Positions 45,115 through 56,415 of a DNA stretch of 64,000 nucleotides are shown here, piece after piece. The DNA is taken from NCBI GenBank assembly GCA_963556695.1, contig CAUWAG010000018.1:186001-250000 (forward strand), in the 5' to 3' direction. Source of the stretch: Anthostomella pinea (taxonomy: Eukaryota; Ascomycota; Sordariomycetes; Xylariales; Xylariaceae). Numbering within the stretch: the stretch's first letter is position 1; each line of letters begins with the position of its first letter. The position numbers and the translations under genes are program-made. The notes below the pieces were generated by a model. It ran no database searches, was not told the DNA's origin, and saw nothing but the letters and a program-made list of their open reading frames with translations.

Positions 45115-46015
45115 ATGGACTCCCAAACGAACCCCACGTATTCTGAAGAGGATTACCGCATATCTGTGGACGACGTGGTAAGCATACATCTCTTGTTGAT
45201 GTAGGCGACCTTTACTGATAACCTGGCAGATGTACATGGTGCGCATCAACGCTGCCATCATGGATGCCAGGCATAACTCCAAGGGGGATATCCCTCGTTG
45301 CGTTACGAAGGTATGTTCCGTAGGGACGTCATGCGGTGTTCCTAATGGCTGACAATCTACGACGACTAGCTCTCTCCCTCGCCTGATCCGACGCAGAAGA
45401 TGAGCAAGAGGAGTACCGAGCCATGTCAGCCCGACTTGAAGGGCGGCTGGCGTTGCTGAGGGAAGAGAAATTGATGAAGAGAGCACGAAAACACTCCATG
45501 GTTCACCCCTTGGCGGTGACTTTGGGAGGTACATGGCATCATCATCATCTATGGTGTCGGTGTTTCTGAACGGTGTGCTCATCAGACTGCAGTCAAGACT
45601 TTCAAGCGGCTTGTTGTTAACTACCAAGACGACCGCATTGCGGCACAGGGTATATATACCTCGTCGTATGGCTACGAGTTCGCAGGGAGGAACCGAAAAT
45701 GACGCATATGTTGGAGGATGATGGGATGGACGATCTCCCTGTGGGATAGGGTACGGGACGATGACCTGGATAGAGCCTATGGTTCAGCATTCTTATTATC
45801 AACAAACAGCAATGATGCTATCGGCTGCTCACGAGCATACACGTTCTGCTTTAGTAGAGTCAGATAATTCCGATCCAGACCGCCCGAATTCCCTTAGAGC
45901 TGGATATCGCGCTCTCATTACTTTGGATACAGAGTGAGTCGTCGGGTACGCACTCGCCTCACCATACCAACGTTGGGCTGACGACTTTTCATGACAGCAA
46001 GGATGATGCAGAATG
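45115..46015 (+). pseudogene. Uncertain multi-exon locus right of the island, probably decayed
   Basis: ATG 45115 opens MDSQTNPTYSEEDYRISVDD with a GTAAGC donor at 45178. Exon 2 (45230-45310) continues MYMVRINAAIMDARHNSKGD and ends at GTATGT. Downstream there are clear coding-like pieces: a coiled coil (DAEDEQEEYRAMSARLEGRL, then EEKLMKRARKHS), then VKTFKRLVVNYQDDRIAAQG followed by GYEFAGRN, and near the end SDPDRPNSLRAGYRALITLD with a GTGAGT donor and final exon KDDAE-stop (46013-46015). The frames of exon 2, the coiled coil and the later pieces do not connect through good splice sites. A gene broken by small indels is the best reading; a correct but complex structure is possible. Family unknown. 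Confidence 0.3.
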
Positions 46016-46666
46016 ACCCAGCGACTCAATTCATTAGATCATCAAGAGCCGTATCTTAGAAGAACAGTAGCTGTCCAGAATCTGGTCCAAGTGAAGGAGG
46101 AGGAATTGGGTGCGTCTGCCTGACTGAAGTTGATGGCGGATCTTGATGAGGAATTGGGAATAACTCTCAGCCAATCGAAACAGATCCATGACCAGCACTG
46201 CGCGGACTGTGGGGCTTCGTTGTATCCCTCGAACACACCTCGTCGTCTGAACTGAGTATTTCGACGTTCCGGGCGCTGGAGGAGTTGAGCAATGCTGTTT
46301 GGAACTCTCTCTTCATATTTCACATCATAGATCTCACAGAGGTTGAGTTGTTTGGTGGTCAATCTTGAAGTTGGGATCTCTGTCAGAGAGGTACTTCGAC
46401 ACATAAGTGACCAGGATGCATTTGACCCGGCCCATACTGCATGATGCATCCGTCATGGGCGGGAGCTTGGACTTGTCGTGCCCCGCGGTCCGTCTTCGCT
46501 CTACAGAACTACAAAAATAAAAAAGAGTCAGCGTGTCGGAACCCCTCGGTGACTCAGGAACAACATTCCAACTGCCCATAAAAAGCGACCTTCATCCGTG
46601 AAAGTGTAGCAGTTCGCATCCAATTCCTTACCATTCAATTGACCCAATTGAACGCAGTTGGACATC
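46016..46666. other. Promoter and leader region of tryptophan synthase
   Basis: An open frame on the minus strand (46449-46042, 135 codons) has no domain or splice support. The last 100 bases before 46667 are the probable leader. Confidence 0.35.
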
Positions 46667-49075
46667 ATGGAGGCTCTCAAACAGACTTTCAAGCGCTGCA
46701 AGGCCGAGAAACGGGTATGCATTCCACCGCCGGTTGGCCGTTACTCTGCAACAACACTCACTCCGAGGTCGGCCACGATACTTCCTTGCGCCGAGAACGT
46801 CGCTGACCATGGCTACTGCTATAGGCTGCCTTGGTGACCTATGTCACTGCTGGCTACCCTAAGCCCGAGTTCATGCCAGATATCATGATGGGAATGCAGA
46901 ACGGTGGCGCTGGTACGTGCTAACTAAACACCTTGCTCGTTCGGCGCTGTTCAGCACTCGATAAAAAACCGGCTGACTGACTGATGAGACTAGATGTCAT
47001 CGAGCTTGGAATCCCCTTCACAGACCCCATCGCAGACGGCCCGACAATCCAGACTGCGAACACAGTCGCGCTCGGCCATGGCGTTACCATCAAGTCCACA
47101 CTACAAATGGTCAAAGACGCACGATCGAAAGGTCTGAACGTACCGGTCCTGTTGATGGGATACTATAACCCCCTGCTCAGCTATGGTGAGGAGGCCCTGC
47201 TACGGGATTGCAAGGATGCCGGCGTCAACGGCTTCATTGTCTGCGACCTACCCCCCGAGGAGGCCGTGTCGTTCCGAAAACTCTGCAGCAAGGGCGCATT
47301 ATCCTACGTGCCCCTTATCGCCCCCGCCACATCAGAGAAGCGCATGAAGCTCCTGTGTGCCCTCGCCGACTCCTTCATATATGTCGTTTCGCGGCAGGGC
47401 GTGACGGGTGCCCAGGGGACTATGAACGCCAACCTACCAAGCCTGCTCGAGCGAGTCAAGAAGTACAGCGGCAATAAACCAGCCGCTGTCGGTTTTGGTG
47501 TGTCCACGCGCGAACACTTCCAGTCCGTTGCCTCCATCGCCGACGGTGTGGTTATTGGTTCGCAGATCATCACCACACTGCAGAAGGCCGAAGAGGGCAA
47601 GCTCCCTCAGACGGTTCAAGAGTATTGCGCCTACGTGTGCGGACGATCAGGTGCTCCCGAGACCACGAGGGAAGTCGGCGTCGTTGAAGCGATTAATGGT
47701 GCCAAAGAGCCCAGCGGCGAGGACGTTACGGTGAACGGAGTCATCACCGAAAACGACGAAATCGTTGTCGAACACGACGATGCCTCGCTGGTTGCCCAAC
47801 TCGCTGCCATGCACGGCAAGATTCCCGAGCGATTCGGCGAGTTTGGCGGACAATACGTACCCGAAGCGCTCATGGATTGTCTGTCGGAGCTGGAGGAGGG
47901 GTTCAACACGATGAACGAAGACCCCAAGTTCTGGGAGGAGTACAGGACACACTACCCCTGGATGGGGCGACCCGGGCAGCTGCATATGGCTGAGCGTCTG
48001 ACCGAGTACGCCGGTGGTGCCAACATCTGGTTGAAGAGAGAAGATCTGAACCACACTGGTTCTCACAAGATCAACAATGCGCTGGGACAACTCTTGCTGG
48101 CCAAGAGACTGGGTAAGAAGAAGATCATTGCCGAGACGGGCGCTGGACAACACGGTGTAGCTACCGCCACTGTCTGCGCCAAGTTTGGCATGGAATGCAC
48201 AGTCTTCATGGGTGCTGTAAGTTGACCTTCTTCCCTTTGCCATCGAATACAGCCACTCACAATGGTTACAGGAAGATGTCCGCCGTCAGGCGCTGAACGT
48301 GTTCCGAATGCGCCTCTTGGGCGCCAAGGTTATTGCAGTGGAAGCTGGCAGCAAGACGCTGCGTGATGCCGTCAACGAGGCGCTCCGCTACTGGGTCGTC
48401 CATCTTGAAGACACACATTACATCATTGGTTCTGCTATTGGTCCGCACCCGTTCCCTACCATCGTCAGAACCTTCCAGTCCGTTATTGGAACCGAGACGA
48501 AGGCTCAGATGCTGGAGAAGCGAGGCAAGCTACCCGATGCGGTCGTAGCCTGTGTCGGTGGTGGTAGCAATGCCGTAGGCATGTTCTACCCCTTCGCCAA
48601 TGACCCCAGCGTGAAGATGTTGGGTGTGGAGGCGGGTGGTGACGGCATCAACACCCTTCGCCATTCGGCCACGTTGGCTGCTGGTACCAAGGGCGTACTG
48701 CACGGTGTACGAACATACATCTTGCAAAACGAGCACGGCCAGATCTCGGACACGCATTCGGTCTCGGCTGGACTGGACTACCCAGGTGTCGGCCCCGAAC
48801 TGGCCAACTGGAAGGACAGCGAGCGCGCCAAGTACGTCGCTGCTACGGATGCCGAGGCCTTCCTGGGCTTCAAGCTGATGAGCCAGCTCGAGGGCATCAT
48901 CCCAGCGCTGGAGTCAGCGCACGGTATATTTGGTGCCCTTGAGCTAGCCAAGACGATGAAGAAAGACGAGGATGTGGTCATCTGCCTGAGCGGTAGAGGT
49001 GACAAGGATGTACAAAGCGTTGCTGACGAGCTGCCCAAGCTGGGACCTAAGATCGGATGGGACTTGCGGTTTTAG
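46667..49075 (+). CDS. TRP5: Tryptophan synthase, fused alpha-beta bifunctional enzyme
   Basis: Catalyses the last two steps of tryptophan synthesis: indole-3-glycerol phosphate to indole (alpha), then indole plus serine to tryptophan (beta, PLP-dependent). Four exons (46667-46714, 46825-46912, 46994-48216, 48272-49075) give 720 aa, close to yeast TRP5 and Neurospora trp-3. The alpha domain (1 to about 260) has the catalytic E49 in VIELGIPF and D60 in DPIADGP, matching bacterial numbering. A variable acidic linker (about 270-310) joins the beta domain, which starts near [16 protein letters not shown]. The PLP lysine is K404 in [20 protein letters not shown] and the phosphate-binding GGGSNA are intact. 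It ends convergent with the ribosomal protein gene, about 230 nt apart. TRP5 is the yeast name; Neurospora calls it trp-3. Confidence 0.97.
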
Positions 49076-49302
49076 ATTTTACCCTCAGGGGTGTTCAAGA
49101 ATATACCGATGATATTGCGGAGTTGGTGTGAAGAGAAAGTGTTCTGATGGTGCGATATGATACATGGGAGGCATCTAGATCTGCCCTGCATCATCATGAT
49201 ACATTTTGTACAAGCCGACATGATATAATACAACAATGTCTTGCCTCGTTTTGCCACGGCTTTCAAGCAGGTGCAAGATATGACCACTCGATGCTTCCGT
49301 GA

Positions 49303-50076
49303 TCACAGGGTCTTCCTCTCCACGTAGTCGACATCCTCTGTAGCCTGACGTGCCTCTTCTATTGCCTCGCGATCCTCGTGAGCGACCATGTCCTCTCCCT
49401 CCTTGACCTCCCCAATGACAAACTCGTCGCCGCGTTCCAGCATACCGTCGATCTCGCTCATGGCCTCCTCGGCCGTCTCCCCCTCAGCTAGTAAACCAAC
49501 CGGCATTGTCACCGCCTCGCCGTCCCCCTTCGGCGGCAAGCCCATAGCCGCCCTCTCGCGCGCAAAGCGCTCCTGCACGGCGGGCGTCTGCATGATCTTC
49601 CAGCGCAGCCTCCATCCGGCGGGCCCCAGCTCCCGTATGCGCTTCGTCTTGCCGCCGAGCAGGTACTCGTCGATGCCGCCGAGCTTGTCGATGGTCTTGA
49701 GCACCGAGGCGGTCATGCGCGTGCGCACAAAGCCCTGCAGCGCCGGCGACCACAGGCGCTTGGTCTGGCGGTTCGGCAGCCAGGACGTGCGCGACTTGTT
49801 GCCGTACTTGGAGGCCACCACGTTGCCGAACCGGATTTTTGTGCGGCCGAAGAGGCCCTCGTTGCGCTGCTTGTAGGTTGTGAAGCGCCCGAAGGGGTAA
49901 TCGGGGACTTGCTCGAGGGGCACGGTTAGGTGCGAGGGGGTTTGGCGTGGGAGGGGGGCGGTGGTGGTGAGGGTGCGGGTGCGGGCGGGTGTGAGGTTGT
50001 TGAATATGGTTGAGGTTGGGGGGGAGGTGAGTGTCCGCAGGCACCGCGGTGCTGCCAGTGCCCGTAGGGGAGGCAT
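49303..50076 (-). CDS. MRPL24: Mitochondrial large-subunit ribosomal protein bL28m
   Basis: Structural protein of the mitochondrial 54S ribosomal subunit. The 257-aa product starts with an Arg/Thr/Pro-rich mitochondrial targeting region (MPPLRALAAPRCLRTLTSPP). The bL28 core follows from about residue 60: FGRTKIRFGNVVASKYGNKS, RTSWLPNRQTKRLWSPAL and FVRTRMTASVLKTIDKLGGI. The C-terminal extension after about residue 165 is acidic and typical of fungal versions. The ATG at 50076 is used because the frame further upstream only offers GTG. It is unspliced. It is divergent from the gene at 50549 with about 470 nt between them, so they may share a promoter region. Confidence 0.92.
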   Translation of the reverse strand: MPPLRALAAPRCLRTLTSPPTSTIFNNLTPARTRTLTTTAPLPRQTPSHLTVPLEQVPDYPFGRFTTYKQRNEGLFGRTKIRFGNVVASKYGNKSRTSWLPNRQTKRLWSPALQGFVRTRMTASVLKTIDKLGGIDEYLLGGKTKRIRELGPAGWRLRWKIMQTPAVQERFARERAAMGLPPKGDGEAVTMPVGLLAEGETAEEAMSEIDGMLERGDEFVIGEVKEGEDMVAHEDREAIEEARQATEDVDYVERKTL

Positions 50077-50548
50077 CGTGGATGGTTGTTGTGCCAGATG
50101 CACACTTTTGGTGTTGCGTGTTCGTCCGTCGGCAGTCTATAAGTGTGGCATTGATGTCGGAGGGATGCGGTAGCTTCAATTGAGCTTCGTGGTAGGTATC
50201 GACGCCGGTGTCGTTTGGAGCTGCTGAGCTGGATTGAAGATTTCGATGGATCCCAGACTGACGAGACCCAAGGAGGTGATGTCGTCTGCTGGCAGCTGGT
50301 CGCCTTGAGTTGGATGCAGGCCGGGGTGGCCCGAGCGCATTCCAGGCGGTTCCGCTCTCCTGAACACTGAACAGTGAACTCGCGTCCCCGCCAAGCCATC
50401 GCGGGGCACATCCTGGTCGGTACCTAGGTCGGGTACCTTACCTCTCAAGCTGTCGGTCCGGAGTAAACACCAAACACCCTCTTCGTCAAGTCGACCTCGG
50501 AATGCCGAATACCAACTGGACATTGCCAATGCAGACACGACATACAGA
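50077..50548. promoter_or_regulatory. Shared divergent promoter region
   Basis: The 472 nt between the bL28m start (minus) and the next plus-strand start contain no gene. It must hold both promoters; no recognisable factor site stands out. Confidence 0.4.
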
Positions 50549-51719
50549 ATGCTGCCTCCAGTAGACCTAGCTGTCTTCACCAACAATCCCGGCTTTTCGA
50601 AACTCTACAAGACCGTCACTGGTGCCCTTCTGAACTCAGATGGATCAACCAAGGTAGACGAAGCCGCGAAGAAGCGCGATGCAGTCCGCGATGTAAGTGG
50701 ACCAGCCCGCAACGGCTTGTCGTGCAAGTACACCTACACAACGTCAATTGACTGACTGTTGTGTCTACCAGGAGCTCAAAGCCCACCGCCTCAAGGCCAC
50801 GAGGATACACCTCCTGCGCCAGGCCATCTCGACCGCAGTACCTGACACAACACCATCTCAGCCCTCCAAGCAGCAGCAGCAGCAACAACACCGACGAACG
50901 AAGTCGAAACCCCAGCCACAAACCCAGCAGAGTCCACCACTACCACCCGAGATCATGGATATCCTCCTCCTGATACCACCGTTCCTATCCCACGCCTCGA
51001 CCATGACGCCCGCCGCCCTTACGCTCCTCCTCTCCAGACCGCCTTTCTCCGACCTAGCGACACACTTCCCACAGCTAATCGAAGTCATATCCGGCCGCCT
51101 GACACGGCAAGCGAACTCCCTGGCGCGGGCACTTCGTCCAACAACCAACGCCTCATACATCCACCGTTCGATCCCCCTACTACCCTCCACGACAATAACC
51201 CTCCTCGACACCCTCGCAACCTCCAAGCAGACCCTCACGGCCGCCCGCCTAGCCGCCACCACGTCCCTGACATCCTACCTCCGCCAGCACACGCAAGCCC
51301 TGACGCTCCTCCTGCGCGCCCTCGAAGTCAAACACGGCGCAGCGGCGCGGTCATCCGAACTCCGCGCCGAAAACGCATGCCTCGAGGCGCAGACCTGTGC
51401 CCTCGCCGTCGAGGCCCTGCTGTGGGATGCGCGCAGCACCGTCTACCCGCCCGAAGCCCGCGTCGCGCTGGCGAACTACAGACGGCACCTGCGGGTCGCG
51501 CGCATGCGGCTGGCCGACGGGTCGCGGGTGCGGGAGGCGGAACTGGCGGACTATGGGGTGCCTGTGCGCAGCGACGAGAAGGATGCTAGGCCGGGCAGGG
51601 GTAGGGGAGGAAAGGGGGACGAGGGCAAGGAGCGGACGATGCGCGAGATGGCGAGGGTGTGGAGGGAGATGGAGACGAGGCTGGGGGAGGTCAGGGGTGA
51701 TTTGAACCGGCTGGGTTGA
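50549..51719 (+). CDS. Unrecognised helical protein, 363 aa
   Basis: Two exons (50549-50692 and 50772-51719) join through a 79-nt intron with donor GTAAGT and acceptor CCAG: VDEAAKKRDAVRD/ELKAHRLKATRIHLLRQ. I do not recognise the family. It is almost entirely helical with coiled-coil stretches (ELRAENACLEAQTCALAVEA; the last 25 residues REMARVWREMETRLGEVRGD). A poly-Gln tract (QQQQQQ) from a CAG repeat lies at about residue 83. There is no signal peptide or membrane segment. Helical architecture of this sort occurs in subunits of cytoskeletal or kinetochore assemblies, but nothing in the sequence proves that. Confidence 0.75.
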
Positions 51720-52331
51720 AGGTAGTCAATTCCTGGAGCACTCCCTTCATGCCAGGTCGACGTACGCTGGTGGGCAGCAAGATGCCACAGAAATCGATGT
51801 GGCCCAGGCCTGTGGTTACGAGCTACTCAATATTATGGGATCAAGTGCGAGCTTGAGACGGGACTCGAGATGGAGCATCGTACACGAGGTGGCAGTGATG
51901 TTTTGAGACGAAAGCTGGTAACAGTGTACCAAACTACCGCTCTCAAGGTCAGGGATGGACATGTCACTGGCACAACCTTGGGAGCATGATCGGGACTGTG
52001 TGGTATGTGGTTTACTCAATTGGTGTATATTTAGCAGGAGGGAGGTATCACAGGCACCGCCATCTATCTATCTACCGTCTAATTGAGGGAAGAAGAATCC
52101 AAGCACATGCGAAAGAAAGGACGGAACGACAGTAGCAGATGACCCATCAGCTACCAGATCGGATCAGCTTTCGGCTGACATGGTGATTCTCTCCAAGGTC
52201 GTAAAAGCCAATCAATCCGACCAGGCAGCCTGTCGCATGCAACATCCACGTTTGGACCTCGGGATGGCCCACATCAACGCCCCTAGTGCTTCTATTTTAT
52301 TACACGAAAGCGACTCGGCCTGATGCATCAC
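51720..52331. other. Intergenic region, convergent 3' ends
   Basis: About 0.6 kb between two convergent genes. Nothing recognisable. Confidence 0.4.
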
Positions 52332-54016
52332 TTAACCCTTGACCTTGTAGATGGCCTCGGCCAGACGACCGACGTTCTCGGTCGTGATACCAGCGACGCT
52401 GATACGTCCGTCCTTGGTGGCGTAGACGCTGTGTTCCTGGGCCAGCTGGTCCATCTGGGAAGCGTCGAGACCGGTGTAGGCGAACATGCCGATCTGCGAC
52501 GTGATGTGGCTCCAGTCGTGCTTGCTGCCCAGCTTCTCGAGATTGTCCTTGAGCAGGGCGCGCATGGTGATGATGCGGTCGGCCATCTCCTTGACCTCGG
52601 CCAGCCACTGCTCGTACAGGGCCGGGTTGTTCAGGATCTCGGAGGCGATGCGGGCACCGTGGATGGGCGGGTTCGAGTACAGGGGTCGCACGAGGATCTT
52701 GATCTGGGAGTCGATGCGCTTCTTCTCCTCGGCCGAGGCGGCAACGATGGAGAAGGCACCTACACGCTCACCGTAGAGACCCTACAGTGTGTCAGTCAAT
52801 AGCCAGACATGAACCGAGCCCAAGACGCAGAATAGAAGACTGGGTTGTCAAATGAGGCAATTCTGAGACAAGCATACCATGTTCTTGGCGAAACTCTGAG
52901 CCAGGCAGATGTTGTGACCCTGCTGGACAAAGTAGCGCACAGCAAAGGCGTCCTTGTCAGTGTTACCACTGGCGAAGCCCTGGTAGGCCATATCGAAGAA
53001 GGCGTAGTGGTCCTGAGCCTTGACGGCCTCGCTGATCTCCTTCCACTGCTCTTCTGTCGGGTCGACACCGGTAGGGTTGTGGGCGCAGGCGTGGAACAGG
53101 AAGATGCTGCCCTTGGGGGCGGCCTTGATGTCGGACAGCATGCCGTCAAAGTCCAGGCCGATGGTCTTCTTGTCGTAGTAGCTGTACTGCTTGACCTTCA
53201 GCCCGGCGTCGTTGAAGACGGCCTTGTGGTTGGCCCATGATGGCGTAGGGATGTAGATGGTCTTGTCGCCGGGGTAGAAGCGCTCGAGGAAGGCGGCGCC
53301 AATGCGCAGGGCACCGGTGCCGGAGATGGACTGGGTGATGGTGAGGCGGTCGAGGGCGGACGAGTCCTTGCCGTAGGCGAGCTGGGCAGCGGCCTTGGTG
53401 AAGTCGGGAACACCAGTGATGCCGGCGTACTCCTTGTTCAGGCCTGCCGACACGACCTTCTGCTCGGCGGTCTTGACGGAGGGGAGGACGTAGGGCTTGC
53501 CTTTGTCGTCACGGTAGGCACCGACACCTGCATGTACGATGTTTAGCCTGATTCCATCGCATGCAGCCCCTACCGAGGACTCGGGACGGGCACATGGAGA
53601 AGGTGGTATCGCTTACCCAGGTTGATCTTCTTGTCAAACGAGTCGGCCTTGAAAGCTTCGGTGATACCTGAATGGGCTTGTTAGGACCGTCTCGTGTACC
53701 AATTGTTGGTATGACTGGACAATGCATACCTAGAATGGCCTGGCAACAGCAAGAAATGGCGCGTCAATTCATGAAGCTCACCAACACTTCCGGTAAAGAA
53801 CTTACATCCTACACAAGCTGTCAGTGCACTGCACACGGACTCTCAAGCAAGCTTCCATCTGCATAAAGAGCAACAGGACAATGCGGGATCATCACGTACA
53901 GGCGGACCTTGGGGAACATTGGCCCAGGTGGAGCCGGCTCTCGCAGCTTGGAAGCTGAATGCCGAAGCTCGACGAAGCGCAGCTTGGCGGGTAGCGATGC
54001 GTACAGAAGACAGCAT
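52332..54016 (-). CDS. Aspartate aminotransferase, mitochondrial; contains predicted micro-exons
   Basis: PLP enzyme interconverting aspartate/2-oxoglutarate and oxaloacetate/glutamate, part of the malate-aspartate shuttle. I read six exons: 54016-53900, 53808-53806, 53739-53730, 53667-53617, 53527-52878 and 52781-52332, giving 426 aa. Exon 1 is an Arg/Ala/Ser-rich mitochondrial presequence ([20 protein letters not shown]) ending WANVPQGPP. The conserved continuation PPDAILG needs a 3-nt exon (GAT, Asp) between a TGTAG acceptor and a GTAAGT donor, then a 10-nt exon (GCCATTCTAG). Family motifs are intact: [19 protein letters not shown], the PLP lysine K275 in SFAKNM and [10 protein letters not shown] (an intron falls between NM and GL). 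Exon order is inferred from family conservation and splice sites, not transcripts. Confidence 0.93.
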
Positions 54017-54919
54017 CGTGGTGAAGGGTCAATCAGTGGTATGGGAGGTGCAAGAGAGAGAGTGTGAATAAAGAGTCAACGTTGGGTGAGGAAAACACGG
54101 CGGAGAGGACGAAGGAGGGTCGTGAGTCGTGAAAGTCGTGAAGATGAAGATTCAAGAAGTGTTGCGCGCAATTCCGAGTTTGGGTAGCGCGTGGAATACT
54201 ACCTTACTAGCTCCACTGCTCCAGGCAGTCAGTCCACTGTCACCTCAGCTGATGGTTCAACCCGAGCCGGAGCGACGCTAAAAAAACATTCCCCAGCTTT
54301 TTCCCTCCAGGGGGCCGTCTGGTCTAATAATCCTGTCAACTCGAACCAGACCTCAGCTAAAGCCTAAAAGGTACGCTTGTGATGGCTGAAGCACGCGTCT
54401 GCTGGAGGAAGGAGTGCCCCCAGCATCCATTGATCGATTCTCATCAATGCGGCTCCTTCATCGAAGCTCTAAAAATACGAGGCCTGCCTCTCCGAATCCT
54501 CTTCCTGCAGAGTGTGCATGGGAAACAGGGAGGGAGCTTACTCTCTGTAAGGCGCAAGCCGAAGGCAACTTCAACTTCCTCTGCCGGTACACTCTTGCCA
54601 CGCGGTTCACCATGGTACCTCATGTTCTGTAGAGGGGGCAGTTAACTCATTGTTTCCGCCTCTTGTTACACAACCCCTGCCGAAGAACGTCCCACCAGCA
54701 GCTTTCCGCTATCTTACAGTCAGCCTCTGCCTTTGACTGGCTCCGTCTCCCTCCGTTCAGGCTCCGGTATGCTGCTTCATGGCGTGCCTGCCGAGCGCAA
54801 ATACTAATACACTTGAAGGTTCTCCAGTCTCGACTCTCCAATTGCTACTAAGTGGGAAATCCAATCTATGGCGTGACAGTCCCTCGGCGCTGGACGTTGT
54901 GGTACTACATCGAGCATGT
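54017..54919. other. Intergenic region upstream of aspartate aminotransferase
   Basis: No gene. It contains the aspartate aminotransferase promoter and the 3' flank of the membrane-protein gene to its right. Confidence 0.4.
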
Positions 54920-55975
54920 TCAGTGCTGCACACCATTAGTGTGCCCTGCCACCCCAGGAAGCCCCCAGATGCTCTCATTTCCACTGGTAGCCGTTTCGGC
55001 TGCACTACCGCTCCCGTCATGACTGGTCACACTCCACCCACCAGCCTCTGTCGTCGTGGAACCGGTTCCTGTCATCGTACTCGTCCCTGTATGGTACGTG
55101 TACCGGCTGCCCGGGTGTCCCGGAGGCATGGGCCATAGTTGTGTGGTCCACGCCTGCGCTTCAAGCGGAGAGCGGTCAATGATAACGCGAACTTCGCCGC
55201 CCAGTGAGCTGTGATTCTTTGTGGCGACAGAGTGGGTAGTCTTCCGGCTAGCAGCTGCGGCCGCCATCGACGGGAGGGCCGCATCAGGCGGTAGATTCCC
55301 CATGCTTCGCTGCTGTCGTTGGCGTGCGAGTCTCTGACGACGTCGGATCACGAAGAGGCGGAAGAGAATACCGAGGACGGCCAGGATGAATACTACCGAG
55401 ATCACCGAGGCGATGACCGCTGTGACCTGCTTCGGACTCAGGCCACTGCTGTTATTTGGTGAGCTGGGAAGAGCTGGAGGGACCTGGGTCGTATTGAACT
55501 CTGGGACGTCTGAGGAGAAGGACGAGGAAGAGGGTGAGGTAGACGGTATCGATGTAGTCGATATCGAGGTCGGCGCTTGTGTGGTGGGTATCAGTGTCGA
55601 ATTTGTTGGCGCAGTGTTGTTCAGCGGGAGCGGAAAGTTACCATTGGGAACTGAGACAGCTATGGCAGAAGAGTTGGAGGTGACTGCGTCATTCAAGGCC
55701 GTTGTGGAAGGTATCCCGGGCGGTGTGATTGACGGTGGTGCAAGCGACCCCGAGTTGGTCCTGGAAGCCGAAGACGGTGGTAGCGCAGTTCGGTCAACGG
55801 TCGTCGTCATGGTCATCATGACAAACGACGTCCATGTGGATGTTGGTTCAGCCCGCCGCTGCACCATCTTCAAATTGTTGGAACGCCATCCCTGGTCCTC
55901 AGAAGAGTCATCTTCTTCGGACGACCGACTATCTGCGGGGAAGGCTTGGACAATATGATGCCACATGGCAGGCAT
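54920..55975 (-). CDS. Single-pass membrane protein with Ser/Thr-rich ectodomain
   Basis: 351-aa unspliced frame. Residues after the first 60 are a Ser/Thr/Pro/Asn-rich region with several NxS/T sites (NSS, NNT, NST, NTT, NNSS), typical of O-mannosylated wall-spanning ectodomains. One transmembrane helix, VTAVIASVISVVFILAVLGI, is followed by RRRQRLARQRQQR (stop-transfer) and a cytoplasmic tail with short Gly/Thr-rich stretches. The layout resembles fungal wall-stress sensors (Mid2/Wsc style), but there is no WSC or other named extracellular domain and no clear signal peptide. The true start may be a later Met or an unseen upstream exon. Call it a sensor-like protein of unknown function. Confidence 0.65.
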   Translation of the reverse strand: MPAMWHHIVQAFPADSRSSEEDDSSEDQGWRSNNLKMVQRRAEPTSTWTSFVMMTMTTTVDRTALPPSSASRTNSGSLAPPSITPPGIPSTTALNDAVTSNSSAIAVSVPNGNFPLPLNNTAPTNSTLIPTTQAPTSISTTSIPSTSPSSSSFSSDVPEFNTTQVPPALPSSPNNSSGLSPKQVTAVIASVISVVFILAVLGILFRLFVIRRRQRLARQRQQRSMGNLPPDAALPSMAAAAASRKTTHSVATKNHSSLGGEVRVIIDRSPLEAQAWTTQLWPMPPGHPGSRYTYHTGTSTMTGTGSTTTEAGGWSVTSHDGSGSAAETATSGNESIWGLPGVAGHTNGVQH

Positions 55976-56413
55976 TATCGTCTCCGGAATTCACGATCAT
56001 AATACCCGGCAGTCGACTTGGTGGATACTACTTTGCATCGAAAATGTGGAACGACATCACTTCCCGTCAAGGCTCAGGGATCCTGGCATGATATACTCCA
56101 AGGGGTGGCAAGCATACCTCATAATAGCATACACGATGCAACGATGGCAGGAAAGGCTGCAGGTGACGAAGATGGAGAGCCGATTTCCCTTGGATAAGCC
56201 CTTTATGGGAGAGGGGCGGGTATCATCAGATCATACCTGGTCAAGATCTGCTCGCGACGGCTACGGTATCTATGCGCGGTTCCTCCGGAAGAACCAACTC
56301 TGGATCAGGGACGCCTCGGCTTTCTCGCAAAGCCTGACCAAGACTGCCGATCAGGGTCCAAAGTGTAAGTTGGGTTGCATTTCCACGTGGGCTGGCCCCC
56401 GAGCGTGCAGTGG
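55976..56413. other. Intergenic region
   Basis: Promoter side of the membrane-protein gene, running up to the inverted-repeat element. No gene seen. Confidence 0.35.
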
Positions 56414-56415
56414 TA

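Noticed and set aside
46042..46449. 135-codon open frame on the minus strand upstream of tryptophan synthase
   Set aside because: Some segments look coding, but there is no family similarity I can name and no splice structure.
49484..50179. 231-codon His/Arg/Pro-rich open frame on the minus strand
   Set aside because: Same strand as bL28m but another frame; the bL28 core fixes the true frame.
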